NCBI GenBank assembly: GCA_037176845.1
Contig: JAYKXP010000028.1
Span: 496,001-560,000 of the forward strand
Source: Paramarasmius palmivorus
Taxonomy: Eukaryota > Basidiomycota > Agaricomycetes > Agaricales > Marasmiaceae
DNA: 64,000 bases
Reading direction: 5' to 3'
Shown: positions 52,516 through 64,000 of the stretch, piece after piece
Layout of the letters: each line of letters starts with the position of its first letter
How positions within the stretch are numbered: the stretch's first letter is position 1
The notes under the pieces: model-generated
The model's database searches: none
The model's input: the letters and a program-made list of their open reading frames with translations, nothing else
What the model was told of the DNA's origin: nothing
Program-made: the position numbers and the translations under genes

Positions 52516-52660
52516 TATTGGGGTAAGAACACAGAAAAGGATATGATGAACGCCGCTGAACTACCATACAGTGGGGTTAGGGTCAGAGAATTATCGATTC
52601 GGCGGCAAAGATTTGGACAGGCCCAGGGTCTCTGATATCGACTCTTCATCTTTGACCACC
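52516..52660. promoter_or_regulatory. Short divergent promoter between CCDC9-like gene and PGK1
   Basis: Only 145 bases separate the start codons of the RGG-rich protein gene and the strongly expressed glycolytic PGK gene. Leader sequences must be short or overlap. No clear TATA box was identified. Confidence 0.5.
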
Positions 52661-54281
52661 ATGTCCCTCTCCAACAAGCTCGCTATCACTGACCTCGATC
52701 TCAAAGGAAAACGTGTTCTTATCCGTGTCGACTTTAACGTTCCCATCCAAGAAGGCAAAATCACAAATCCCGCTGTAAGTGTTTTCACTCCAACCCTCAT
52801 TGTTGGATTCCGTCGCTCAATCGCCGCAAGCGTATCGTAGCTGCTCTCCCCACTATCAAGTATGCTCTCGAGAATGGTATGCATCATGTTCTTCTGTAGC
52901 CTAAACTGCTAATGACTAGTCTGTAGGTGCAAAGACCGTCGTTCTCATGTCCCATCTCGGTCGTCCCGATGGAAAAGTCGTGGAAAAGTACTCGTTGAAA
53001 CCCGTCGCCGCTGAGCTTGAATCACAGCTCAAGAAGCCCGTAACTTTCTTGAACGACTGCGTGGGACCAGAGGTTGAGAAAGCCGTCAACTCTGCTGCCG
53101 AGGGATCTGTCATTCTCCTGGAAAACCTCCGTTTCCACATAGAGGAAGAAGGTTCGGTCAAGAAAAAAGATGGTACCAAGGACAAGGCAGAACCTGCTAA
53201 GGTTCAGGAGTTCAGAGAAAACCTGACCAAACTGGGTGACGTCTACGTTAACGACGCGTTCGGCACTGCCCACCGTGCCCACTCCAGTATGGTCGGCATT
53301 AAGCTTCCCCAAAGAGCCGCTGGATTCCTCGTCAAGAAGGAACTTGAGTTCTTTGCTAAAGCGCTTGAAAACCCCGACCGACCTTTCCTGGCTATTCTTG
53401 GTGGCGCGAAAGTTTCCGATAAAATCCTTTTGATCGAAAATATGTTGGACAAGGTCATTGCCACGCACGTTCATACCATTACTACTTTTTCATTCGCGTT
53501 GCCTTCCAGGTCGATTCATTAATCATTTGCGGTGGGATGGCTTTCACCTTCAAAAAGACGCTGGAGAATGTCGCCGTGCGTTATGTATCCCATCGTCCCT
53601 TCAAGTCGTTACCTAACTCGTTTCATTACAGATTGGAAACTCGCTCTTCGACGCTCCAGGGTCTGAGAAGGTCGCAGGACTCATCGAGAAGGCAAAGAAG
53701 AACAACGTCAAAATCGTCTTCCCAGTCGATTACATCACTGCTGACAAGTTCGACAAAGATGCTAAGGTACATATCCAATCCATAGATAGAACAGGAAGCT
53801 GATCAGAATCCAGACTGGAACTGCCACTGACGCCGAGGGAATTCCCGAAGGCTGGATGGGCCTCGATGCTGGACCCAAGAGCCGCGAGCTTTACAGACAA
53901 GCTGTCCTTGAGGCAAAGACCATTCTGTGGAATGGGTAAGTCATGGCGGTTCCTAGCTGGCCATTACTCACACCTTGTAGACCTCCCGGCGTTTTCGAAT
54001 TCCCTGCATTTGCCGGCGGTTCCAAGGCCCTTCTCGACGCCAACATTGAAGCAGCTCAAAAAGGTGCTGTCGTCATTGTTGGAGGTGGTGATACTGCAAC
54101 CGTTGTCGCTCAACATGGATGTGAGGACAAACTCAGCCATGTCAGTACCGGTGGCGGTGCCAGTTTGGAGCTTTTGGAAGGCAAAGTGAGTTCAAAGCGC
54201 GCAACCAGCTACATTCATCACTGACCTATTCTTCAGGTTCTGCCTGGCGTTGCTGAGCTCAGCGAAAAACAAAAACTTTGA
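52661..54281 (+). CDS. PGK1: Phosphoglycerate kinase
   Basis: This glycolytic enzyme transfers phosphate from 1,3-bisphosphoglycerate to ADP. The start is [19 protein letters not shown] at 52661. N-domain motifs [23 protein letters not shown] and [14 protein letters not shown] are intact. So are C-domain motifs [18 protein letters not shown] and [14 protein letters not shown]. Six introns interrupt it. The first ends in an AAG acceptor just before [14 protein letters not shown]. The product ends [10 protein letters not shown], about 415 residues, the normal size. No anomalies were found. Confidence 0.97.
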
Positions 54282-54533
54282 AGGAAAGCTTCGTTCAATT
54301 TGGAAGTTGACGTGAAAGAATCGTAGACATGTACAGAATAATGCAACATCAGAAGTGTCAGTTGTGTATTATAACCTTAAATATCGATAGAGCTTTAGAA
54401 ATTACTTACCGGCGTATGAGTACAATCACATGGACTAGTACTCAAAAGCGCTAAGGGCTTTAACCGACACCACCACCCCTTTTCCTTTACTAATACCTAG
54501 AGCACCGCGCAAATCTATCCCAACATCTCCGTC

Positions 54534-57500
54534 ATGAATAAACGCAGTCTGAGCGAATGTCTTGACGATGATCCACCGGTAGCTCAACCCAAAAGAACTC
54601 GGATTAATCGCAGGAAAAAAGTACCACTAGAACCGTCGGAAAACTGGCCGGATTATTTTCATTCGGTCGGTTCCCTTGCTGGCTTTGGTATTTACCTCAA
54701 CTGAAACTCTTTCAAGCTGTTCAAAGCAAGTGCTAGATTGAACCTGGTATGAACAGAAACTGACCAGAGCTGCCGGGTCGATAGATTTTCAAGGTGCGTA
54801 TTTATACGTGTTTAATCTCTGTCTCACAACGCTGACTTTCTCATTAAGGCGCTGAATACCGTATTGGCCTTCGTCACATCGAGAAAGCAGCTTGCGACCA
54901 CGTTCCCCACAATTCGGAAATCAGTAGAAAACATCACTAAAGAGTATGGTCCATGCTCTACAATGGTATGATAACTGAAATGAGACACTAGGCCACTCGA
55001 TTTGAACAAGGTCGCGGAATTGAAGTGAGGTCTCAGTCATTGTGACCAGGGATCATACTGAATGCGACTTAGGGCTCTCCTACCCAGCATCATTCGTTTT
55101 GCATATGTTCCCCGCTCTTCTATACAAGTAAATCCCCCAGTAAAGAAAGGAATTAGCGAGCCCGACTATTCGGAACGTTCCGAACTCGTCAAAAGTGCGT
55201 ATGACGATGATGAGGATCACGTCTTGACGTTGGAATTTGCTGAAACATGGGGCGGAGGTGAAACCGACACGTAGGTTTAGCTGTTCCATACTTTTTCTGC
55301 TTCATGATCTTATCACATATCACAGTTCGTCGTTTGCACCAACAAGAACCACGTCAGCTACCAAAAAATTGGTTGAACGACGCAATGAACGTTATATCAG
55401 AGCCGTAGACGAGTACGCAGCGGGATCTCTGAGACCATTTACTGTCCTGACCGTGAATTAGATTACTCTCAGCGACTCATCCACCAGAAAACCCGGTAGC
55501 ATTGATACAATCAGCGGCACGAGAACACATACCCGTCTTCCCAAACATGAAAGCAAGCGAAATACCATCGATGTTTGAGGACCACATGAATCTCCCAATT
55601 CCTAATCCAGAGCACCGAGCCTCGGTGAATGAGATCTTACAGGAGCTAGAGGAACAGAGCTGGTACAAGAACCAGATAGTCGAGCGCAGAAGTGTCGAAT
55701 CAAAGCCAGGAAAATCAGGTACCCTCTTTAGCACTTGATCACTGTGCATATGACAAATGTCCTTGAAGGTGAAATTGAGCTATCGCCGACTATCCAGGAG
55801 GCGTTGGCATCTTCAAGAGGGATCTCCGCATTGTATAGTCATCAAGTTGCCGCTATACAGGCCCTTTCACGCGGCTTTCATGTAATCGTTTCGACGAGTA
55901 CAGCTTCTGGGAAAACGATCATTTACCAGGTGAATCGTGGCACGAAAGAAGGTTAAAATGCACTGATGGAAGAATGTAGGTTCCGCTGCTCAAGTTCTTA
56001 GAGGAGCACCAAGGATCTACTGCCATCTTCGTTTATCCGACCAAGGTAAAATCCTTCCGAATGCTGGATAACGTTTTGCCCTGAACGGTGCCACGGTGCC
56101 AATGACAGGCTCTTGCTCAAGATCAAAAGGCTTCCCTAGAGCAACTCCTAGGTGCATGTCCCGGGCTAGAACATATTCGAGTAAGTTGATTTGTCGGTAG
56201 GCTTGAGTCTTCTTCAGGGATGTACATAGGTCGCAACTTACGATGGCGACACTCCCACTGAACTCCGCGCAGATATCAGAGAGAACTGTTCAGTCATTTT
56301 CACGAATTTCGTGAGTACGTCTCCGTTCTTCTTTATGCTCAGGTGACGGAACACCGTCGCAAGGACATGATACATTTTGCGATACTGCCATACGAGGAAG
56401 GCTGGAGAAGGTATTTATCCACAGTGTTTGCCGCCTCTGAATTGTGTCTCTCAACATTACGCAGATTTTTGAAAAATCTGAAGGTGAGCAACACCTACAG
56501 TAGTCCTGGCGTTCGTGCTGCGACTAAGCCTTGTCAGCTCTTTGTTGTCGACGAGCTGCATTATTATTCTGGCGCGATGGGAAGGTATCGTCTTTTCTTC
56601 ATCAGTCACGTCAAGTGTACTCGTGCTCATCCTTCAAAGCCATATTGCCATGGTAATGAGGAGATTCCGCCGACTTTGTGCTGCTGTTGGAAGTAAGCAC
56701 ATACCACATTGGGGGTTACTTTTTGTTGACTATTGCCAAAAGACAAGCGTGCTAGATTCATTTCCTGCAGTGCTACCATCTCAAATCCAAAGAAACACAT
56801 GGAGGTCATCTTTGGCTTACCGCTCGAACATATCGAAGTAGTAACCGAAGACGGTGCCCCGACGGGTTCAAAAGAATTCGTCATCTGGAGTCCGCCGTAT
56901 GTCGACGAAATGGACACAGGTTTGGGGAAAGCACAAACTATCAACGAGGCAACGGGTCTCATGCGTTTCCTCATGAAGCGAGGCATACGGGTAATCATGT
57001 TTTGCAAGGTAAAATGTGGAACTTCAAATTAAATTTCATGATACTTATTTGTATACCAAACCAGCACCGCAAAGTCTGCGAGCTAGTAACTATCTTCTGT
57101 TACTGTCACATTATAACCAATAGTACTCATCAAATCCATTATAGGCGATGAAGACACTTCGAGCTGAAGTGAGCGCCGATGGGCGACTAGACATCCTGCA
57201 GCGAGTCTACGCGTATCGTGGAGGTTCGTTTACACGTGCATTAAGTGATGGATCAACTTACGTTTTCTATGCCAGGTTATGGCCCTGAGGTAAATATGTT
57301 TAACCTTCCTCGCGGTCAATTTGCCAAAGCGAACATCGTTTAGGACCGCAGAAAAATTGAACGCGATGCATTCAATGGTCAACTACTAGGCATTATTGCT
57401 ACAAATGCTCTTGAGCTTGGCGTGGATATTGGTACTCTTGATGCAGTCCTAATGCTAGGATTCCCTGTCACGCTTGCAAGCTTCGTAAGATGCTCTTATT

Positions 57501-59488
57501 CTTTCTACACCTCCCAGATCTTACAACGTGTTGTCGCCAGAGACAACAAGCGGGCCGAGCAGGACGCCGACGTCGTGACGCACTTGTAGTGTTCATTGCG
57601 CAAAATTTGCCACTGGACCAGCACTACGTGCAGAATCCCAAAGAGTTGTGGGAGGGCCAAACCGAAAACCTGGTTGTTGACTTGGATAGCGAAGAAATTC
57701 TTGAATGTGAGATTTCGTGTTTCTGGCAAGGATACATATTCATGACAAAGTGTAGCACATCTTCAATGCGCTGCTAACGAGATGCCGATAGCACCTGCAG
57801 ATACACAATACTTTGGCCCCATGATGCTTGAAGTATGCAACAAAAAGCTTGTGAAGGACAAGGACGGATGGTACAATCTCACGCAGTATATCAAGATAGC
57901 AAAATACTCACTATTAGCAGGTACCACACCAACCCTAAATGTTTGCCTTATCCCTCAAAGCTCGTCTCGATTCGTAAGTGACATTGATCTCTTTACTTCC
58001 TCAAGACTATAAGCGGTCACAGGCGGAGCTATGGAAGACAAATATGTCTTAGTTGATATCGGCGGCCCGTCCAGAAATATTCTAGAAGAGATCGAAATTT
58101 CTAGAGCGTTGTTCGAAGTTTACGAAGGAGGCATTGTAAGTATTACTAACTTTCCGCCGCGTAACATCCTATTAATGGGATCTATAGTTCCTTCATCAAG
58201 GCAAGACTTACATAGTCAGTAACTTGCAGAACATCCAGCGCGGTTGCTTACAGCTTACATAGGTCAAGGAGATCAAGCACGACACCAAACTTGTCGCTTT
58301 AGTGCAAACAGACGTCAATTGGACCACAAAGCCGAGGTTTGCCACCATAAAATCTATTAACACAAAGATCACTGATGTTGAATTAGAGATTTTACGTGAG
58401 ATAACGTATGACCCTGTTTTTTCCGCACCCTTCTGAAGATACTTAAGGGACGTGAATGCTCTTCAAACCTGCCGTATACGGGAAATTCGAGGATCCCCAT
58501 ATCGCGCATGTTACGGTCGTATGTGAATTTTTTGTCCATGCTTTCTTTGCCCTCACTGTTCCGTAGGTATAGAAGTGCGATGTCAAGTTTTTGGTGAGTC
58601 CTTTTGTCGGTACAGCCCGCGCGCGTTTGACCGCTTCATCAACTTGATCAAGGTTTCTTCAAGTTCCGGTACGCCTTATTCAGGTACCTCGCTAACACTT
58701 CTTATCTCACTGGTCGGACCCTAGAAATGGACACATTTTGGATGTCGTTGATTTGGAGTCCGAACCATGGGAACGCAACACTACGGGTTTCTGGATCGAT
58801 GTGCCAAATCATGTTTTGCCATTACTTCGTGACAAACAAATCAAACCGGCGGCAGCAATACACTCAGCTTCGCACGCGCTCCTTAACCAGTTTGCTTTGG
58901 CGCAGGATGTGAGGACTGAATGCAAGGCGGAGGAAAAGGAGTATCTCAAGAAGGAGTCCCAAAGGAAGCGACCAGCCAGGTCATGGAGTTCAAGATTTGT
59001 TTGCAGTTCGCGGCTGATAGATGTTCAGGGTGATTGTGTATGACACTGTGGGACACACAAGCGTTGCCGCAAAGGCCTTTGATATCGGTGAGAAGGTCAG
59101 CTAGTATTCCCGTTGTATGGCTAATAGCTACTTTCATTTGCACAGTGAGTGACCTTCTGGAGAAAGCAACAGCAGCAGTCGAGAATTGTCTCTGTATCGA
59201 TTCGATAGGTTGCAATAAGTGTACGTGGTCTTCATTTTAGTCCTGTGTGCCGCTATGAATTGAATACTTGTAGGCGTACTGAGCTCTAGCTGCAAAGAGT
59301 CGAATAAAGTTTATTCCAAACCTGGCGCACTTGCCGTCCTCAAGGGCATTCTGAATCGGCACATCGATCCAGATAGTATACCGTACGAGACCAATGAAAG
59401 GGCTATGAGAGGACACGATTCAATTGAGCATGCGTATCCTGTACACACAAGGGAACTTGTACCTATCGAGCCCGATAGCAGAGAATAA
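54534..59488 (+). CDS. HRQ1: RecQ4-like DNA helicase Hrq1
   Basis: Hrq1 is a 3'-5' DNA helicase involved in interstrand crosslink repair and telomere maintenance. The start is MNKRSLSECLDDDPPVAQPK at 54534. Helicase motifs are STSTASGKT (Walker A, about 55893-55920), VYPTKALAQDQ, VVDELHYY (DExH, about 56541-56570), SCSATISNP, TNALELGVDIG and QQAGRAGRR. The DUF1998 domain follows. Its cysteine cluster CLCIDSIGCNKC and SSSCKES near 59180-59300 fits the zinc-binding end of the family. The C-terminus is VPIEPDSRE. About 20 introns, some under 50 bases, had to be removed. A point that looks broken (near 55460) is restored by an intron at about 55412-55460 giving VDELLSATHPPENPV. The stop lies 42 bases from that of the convergent SCYL2-like gene. 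Confidence 0.92.
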
Positions 59489-59530
59489 ATCAAAAAATAC
59501 GTATATTCATACAAGTATACAGTGGCAACA

Positions 59531-62500
59531 CTAAGACAGTGGATCAAAATCTCCCCAGTCATCCTTCGACGGTTTACTAGGTGTCATGTACCGTGTTTGA
59601 ACATGAGATGGTGTAAGCATACCGCCCATCATTGGAGGTGTTGGTGTCGTCGGCAACATGGGAGAAGAAAATGTCGAAGAGGAGGTGGATTGCTGCGGTA
59701 GTAACATCCCTAAAGGCACGTTCGACGTGGTCGCTCCGAAAGTAGGTTGATTCAGATTCATTCGTGGTGGACCAGGTAGAGAAAAGGTGTTTGGTGATGG
59801 TGACACCATTGACGAAGTCCCCATTGTCGTTCCCGGGATTGAGAATGACGTGGAATCCGGGGATATTGATGTGGTTGCTGAAGAGCGTGGAGATAATGTT
59901 TGGTTGGGTTTGAAACCCACAGAGTTTGATGTGGAACGATTTGCATTTTGGGACACCGGCAGAGTAGGAGTCGTTGGGGCCGGGGACTAAGCAGAACAAT
60001 TGAATATCCTCTTTATTCTCAGGACAATGAATGCTCACCTCGTTGAAGATACTTCCCCAGACATCATCGTCCCATGAGCTTCCTTTATTTGCTTCTCCGT
60101 TCGTTTGCCCGCTTCCCGTAGGGTGTAAGGCACTTCTCCCGACTAAACTCTCAAAATCGACATTTCCCGTGAACGTCGCGATGTTCGCAGCACCATCTGT
60201 TGGCATTGCAGACCGATCTTCCAGACGTTGTGAATCCCTCAGAAATTGGTTATGTTCTTTCTCGACTCTTTCGCCTAATTTCTTTATGACAGCCATGAAT
60301 CGGTGAAATTGTTCGAGATTGAGTACTGGTATGTGTGAAGTTAAGTTTGCGTTCACAGGGACGAGAGAGACGTACAAGGTCCTATTGACATAGCCCACAG
60401 CTGGGGAAGCACAAGTGTCGCAACAGCTTCTCTGTCTACTTTGAAACCCATCGCTTCTTGCACCGAAAGTGTAGCCATCTGACTTGCAAATTCAGTTTCT
60501 CGAGAGAATAGTTGTATAATGAACACTCGCCATAACCGCGGGCTCCTTTGTCCTGATCTTCGAAAGCAGAGGGACAAGCTTCTGTGTCAGACTTGACTAT
60601 AGTCCGAGCACCATCAGTCATAAACCAAGCATAGAGAGAATGTGAGCGTACCTGATCCAAGGTCTTTACCATAGCAAGGAAGGTTGACAGAGTCGCTACT
60701 TTGACGCTCAATATACGAGTCCTCGTGAACACCAGCTGTCACAACGACCATTAGATACATACGACAAAATCTGGTGGCACCTACAGCAACTCTCGGGAAT
60801 AGAACACCTTGAACTTCAGCGTAATCTATTGTTTCACAGAGATCAGGGACTATTTTGAGTGCCTTTTCTTGAACCTCATATGAAAATATTCAGTATGACT
60901 GTTGCGCCTTCATATTTGAAGCGAGACCTACCATGGCATGTTCAGACTCTAAAGCATTGTACACGAGAGGCAGGACATCTTGAGATGCAATGATCAGCGA
61001 AAAGTTCCACCGGAATAACGCTAACCTGTACCAGTTTTGAAAACGACTTTGTCGGTTTTGGCTTGAAGCATTGGTAGATTATCGAGCAATGTGAGCATAT
61101 TTGTCGGGGGTTCTTTAATGGCGAACAATGGCTTCAGACTGGGGAGTACCATCACTGCGAACTGAGAGGATGAGAGGGCGGTCGAAATGTTGAAAACATT
61201 GGGGAGGATGTATGGCAAGAGGTGTGTATCTTTCATCTGAATTACGGGGTTTATCAAACAGTAGCTGAACCTATGGGTAGGAATAACAAACCTCTTCCAA
61301 AAGCGTTGGTAAAATTTTTCGCGTCTTGAGGCCATCCGAAAACTTATCTAATACAGTTGCGAGCCCCTTCATGAATGACACTTTCTCTTCTCTTGTTTTT
61401 GTTGTAAAGTTAGAGCGATCCAAGAAGTTCAGCGTTGATATGGGAAGAGATGAGAAGAAAGAGAGCGTTGGTAGTGATGTAGGCGTTGGGCGCCCGGGTG
61501 GGTGCCGTGTTATGGTACTACGAAGTAGAGCTGATGTGGGGGGTGAGTCCGTCATAACGGCTGATATATCACGACAGACCTTGCAGATCCGGATCCAGAC
61601 GCTCTAACCCTGCGGGAGTCTTTCCAGCACTATCCCGAAGCCCAGAGAGACTGCCGTGTGTTTTGAATGGCGGTGTTCCCTTGCTGTGCACTGTATATAT
61701 CACACAACCAAGAGAGTACATATCTGAAGCGGTATTCAAAACCTCATCGAGGGCGTATTCGGGAGCTGTGTTACGAGCGTAAGTTTGTAACTTCACATAT
61801 GGATGCCACATACCCATGTAGTCAAACGACCTTTGAATATAGTTTGGGACCCTACCATCAAATGTAGGGAACTCCCAGCGCGTAGGGGATCCATTCGGTT
61901 GAAGGAGAGGTATTGTGAGCCCCAGACCTGCTATCTTCCAGTCTCCCTGGACATATACGTTTAGTAGAGCGGACAGCCTTGACGCAAGACGCACAGATTG
62001 ATTGATTATGATACTCTCAGGGCATAGGTTGGAGTGTATGAGTTGCGCTGAGGAATGAAGGAAAGAGAGCCCCTTGCAGACTTGGAGGATGCCTTTTTGA
62101 ATCTGTGCGCGCCATGAACGACTTTGAATGTACTGGAGATAGATGTAATCGTGCACTTTACTCACTTCAACCTCATCTAGTTGCACAAGAGATGCCAATT
62201 TGCCTGATCCCGGTATTGCAAGTTCCAGTGAAGCGATGACAGGTTCCGTCGCAAAGACTAACTCTGTCCGAGTCTCTTCCAAAGGTTCGACCACCTCTGT
62301 GATTCCATGAGCGGCACATCATTGACCGTAGTTTCCTACTAGACGGACCTAAGATTGATGGATGTCGAAGTCTGCTCAGAGCCATTGCCTACAGTGACAA
62401 AATAAGCGTCCGTTCACCGTTAAGTGATAACTACACACCTCTGCTTTCAATACTTCTAACGTCCTCTCCTTCGCATTTGGACTCAACCTCTCCATATCAG

Positions 62501-62750
62501 ACCCTCGTTTATCGAAGTTCCATACTGAGACGCGTTTGTTCGTTACTTTATGGGTTGCGCTTTGCACCTTCCACAGCCCAATGACGAGACTAGGTGAAAA
62601 GGAAGTTCCAAAGGTGCTGGTACTGGCGCCAGGACTTTGGGGACCAGGTGTCGAAGATCTACTGACAGGATTGGATGAAGGATTCCCTCCGATGTTGTAT
62701 GACTGAGAGATAGCAGTGCGACCAAAAAATGAAGTTGCTGCTGCGAACAT
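59531..62750 (-). CDS. SCYL2: SCYL2-like pseudokinase (SCY1 family)
   Basis: SCY1-like proteins are catalytically weak or dead kinases working in clathrin-coated vesicle and Golgi traffic. The start is MFAAATSFFGRTAISQSYNI at 62750. A kinase-like domain follows: WKVQSATHKVTNKRVSVWNF, then LRHPSIL. The catalytic HRD is replaced by HSN (LIHSNLCPESIIIN, about 61999-62045), and DFG by GLG (DWKIAGLGL). APEYAL and SDMYSLGCVIY remain. HEAT-like repeats occupy the middle. The C-terminal third is Ser/Pro/Thr-rich and ends DDWGDFDPLS, resembling peptide motifs that bind clathrin adaptor ear domains. Many introns are present. Loss of both catalytic motifs is as expected for the family, not damage. Confidence 0.9.
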
Positions 62751-63069
62751 GATGTGTAAATCCCAACCTGGGATGGGCGCCAAATGAATCGGAGAAAAAC
62801 TAAGTATGCAGCTCTCATATGCATATGATACATCTACATGTGCCTGATACACTACGGTACTGTGCCCTGGATACCACGACATACGCTTGCACATATCACC
62901 GTCAAGTGTACATTGAAAACTTTAGCCCAATTGGCCCATCCGTCAACGTATCCATCATAAAATTAACAGCCTGTCAAGGTCAGCACATTCAAAAAGGAGA
63001 GATAGCAAACAGATTTATGCACATGGCCGGTAATGCAGTCAGTCAAGCGTACGAAAGAACTTAGCCATC
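62751..63069. other. Intergenic region upstream of the SCYL2-like gene
   Basis: About 320 bases lie between the SCYL2-like start and the stop of the next minus-strand gene. No gene or named element was recognised. Confidence 0.4.
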
Positions 63070-64000
63070 TTACTCCACGCGAGTCCGCTTTGAGCCTAGG
63101 AGTACAATGGTTAGCAATAGTGAGACCGAATATTGGCTGGAATCTTACCTGGAGAACCATCTACTGATTGTCGCTCCTCGTGGATAACCTCAGGATCAAC
63201 ATCGTCAAAGGATCTTTTCGAGCTTCTGCTGGTGTTTGAAAGGGCTTTTGGAATCATTTCAGGGGCCTTCTCGTCAACATCATCGTCCGGGTCGCCAAAT
63301 TCGTCATCCTCCTCAAAGGTATCTTCCCAATCATCAGGATATTGAAGTGACGAGTCGCCATCTTCAGAGATCTGTTCGGGCTCTAAGTAGACATCATCAG
63401 TCACCGGTACGTCAGTCATTACAACTTGAAACTTACCGTTTACAACCGCATATCCATCTGTTTCTGCAAGTGAGTGGGCATCTTCAGCTTCCACGTCATC
63501 AGGCAAAGCATGATCTGTAGACAAGACTCAGCAAACGAAGGAAATGAGCTTTAGTCAACTAACCTATACCCTTGGCATCAAGCACGTTGTCTTCCTGATG
63601 CTCGGGCGCATCTCCATCGATTACCGAATGCTCTTCTGCTGCAACAACTTATCAGAACTTTACCACCAAAACAATAGGAAACAAGCTCACTGTTACCATC
63701 TCCCTCATCATCGTTGGGCTGATCGTCAGTAAAATTGTTTGCCACTTTTTCTTCTTGCGATGCCGATTGCACTTCTACATTTGCATAGGAGGTAGTGTCA
63801 CTATCGTGTTCCTCCTCATCTTCATCTGCAGCTTCCAATTGCACGCCGTTCTCCTCGGTGGTCTCCTGAGTAAGATGTTTTTCGGCCTCACTTTCGTTAT
63901 CTTGTACAGCTTCGGGAACTTCCTGTCGCTCATTTGGTTGCTGAACAGCTTCGGCCTCGGCTTCGTCGTCATGCGTTGTCTGGTCTTCATGCTCCGTAGC
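63070..64000 (-). CDS. Acidic Glu/Asp-rich protein (5' part beyond window)
   Basis: Only the C-terminal part is present; the frame continues past the right edge. The visible product is highly acidic (EHEDQTTHDDEAEAEA, AADEDEEEHDSD, DDWEDTFEEDDEFGDPDDD). It is cut by four small introns. The last joins SVDGSPG to SKRTRVE then stop at 63070. The basic end SKRTRVE, with KRSFDDVD before it, could be a nuclear localisation signal. No conserved domain was recognised, and the function is unknown. Confidence 0.7.

Noticed and set aside
55400..55510. Apparent stop/frameshift in HRQ1
   Set aside because: A 49-base intron (about 55412-55460) restores the conserved reading VDELLSATHPPENPVALIQSA, so the gene is not broken.
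63150..64000. Possible simple-sequence expansion in the acidic protein
   Set aside because: Acidic codons are mixed (GAA, GAG, GAT, GAC) and not a tandem DNA repeat, so it is compositional bias of a protein rather than a microsatellite.

Overview
The window is nuclear DNA of a filamentous basidiomycete, most likely an Agaricomycete. The signs are densely packed genes on both strands, many short introns (about 50-60 bases) with GT-AG ends, short intergenic gaps, a fungal Zn2Cys6 regulator, a GH115 glucuronidase typical of wood and litter decayers, and conserved fungal housekeeping genes. No rRNA, tRNA, CRISPR array or intact transposon was recognised. Protein identities come from recognising family motifs by eye. 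Exon structures were worked out by hand from reading frames and splice signals, so outer ends and single introns can be slightly off.

Layout. 1-4.5 kb: V-ATPase subunit A (minus, cut by the left edge) and proteasome ATPase Rpt1 (plus) diverge from a short shared promoter. 4.6-9.2 kb (minus): a phosphopentomutase-type PGM and an HXXXD acyltransferase. 9.2-10.8 kb is empty apart from a promoter. 10.8-25 kb (plus): a secreted alpha-carbonic anhydrase with a Ser/Thr-rich tail, the 60S export adaptor NMD3, a secreted GH115 enzyme and the CCR4-NOT scaffold NOT1. 25-30 kb: one small orphan gene, then a gene-poor tract with broken coding fragments.

30-37 kb: a Zn2Cys6 regulator (minus) and a very long DYRK/Pom1-type kinase (plus). 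37-42.6 kb is a membrane-protein block: two related SUR7/PalI-like proteins flank an EI24-domain protein, followed by an MFS sugar transporter. 42.9-47.7 kb: a Rab11 GTPase with a 5-base micro-exon, a rhamnose-mutarotase-like protein, an ADP-sugar Nudix hydrolase and a PNKP-type DNA end-repair enzyme. 47.9-64 kb: an unrecognised two-TM membrane protein, an RGG-rich CCDC9-like protein divergent from phosphoglycerate kinase, the Hrq1 helicase, a SCYL2-like pseudokinase and the C-terminal part of an acidic protein cut by the right edge.

Most genes are ordinary conserved functions and do not form one pathway. No clearly new multi-gene system is visible. The observations most worth checking are the Rab11 micro-exon, the SUR7/EI24/SUR7 block with its dense bZIP-type promoter sites, the degraded tract at 25.8-29.3 kb, and the repeated LID-type motifs in the orphan membrane protein.
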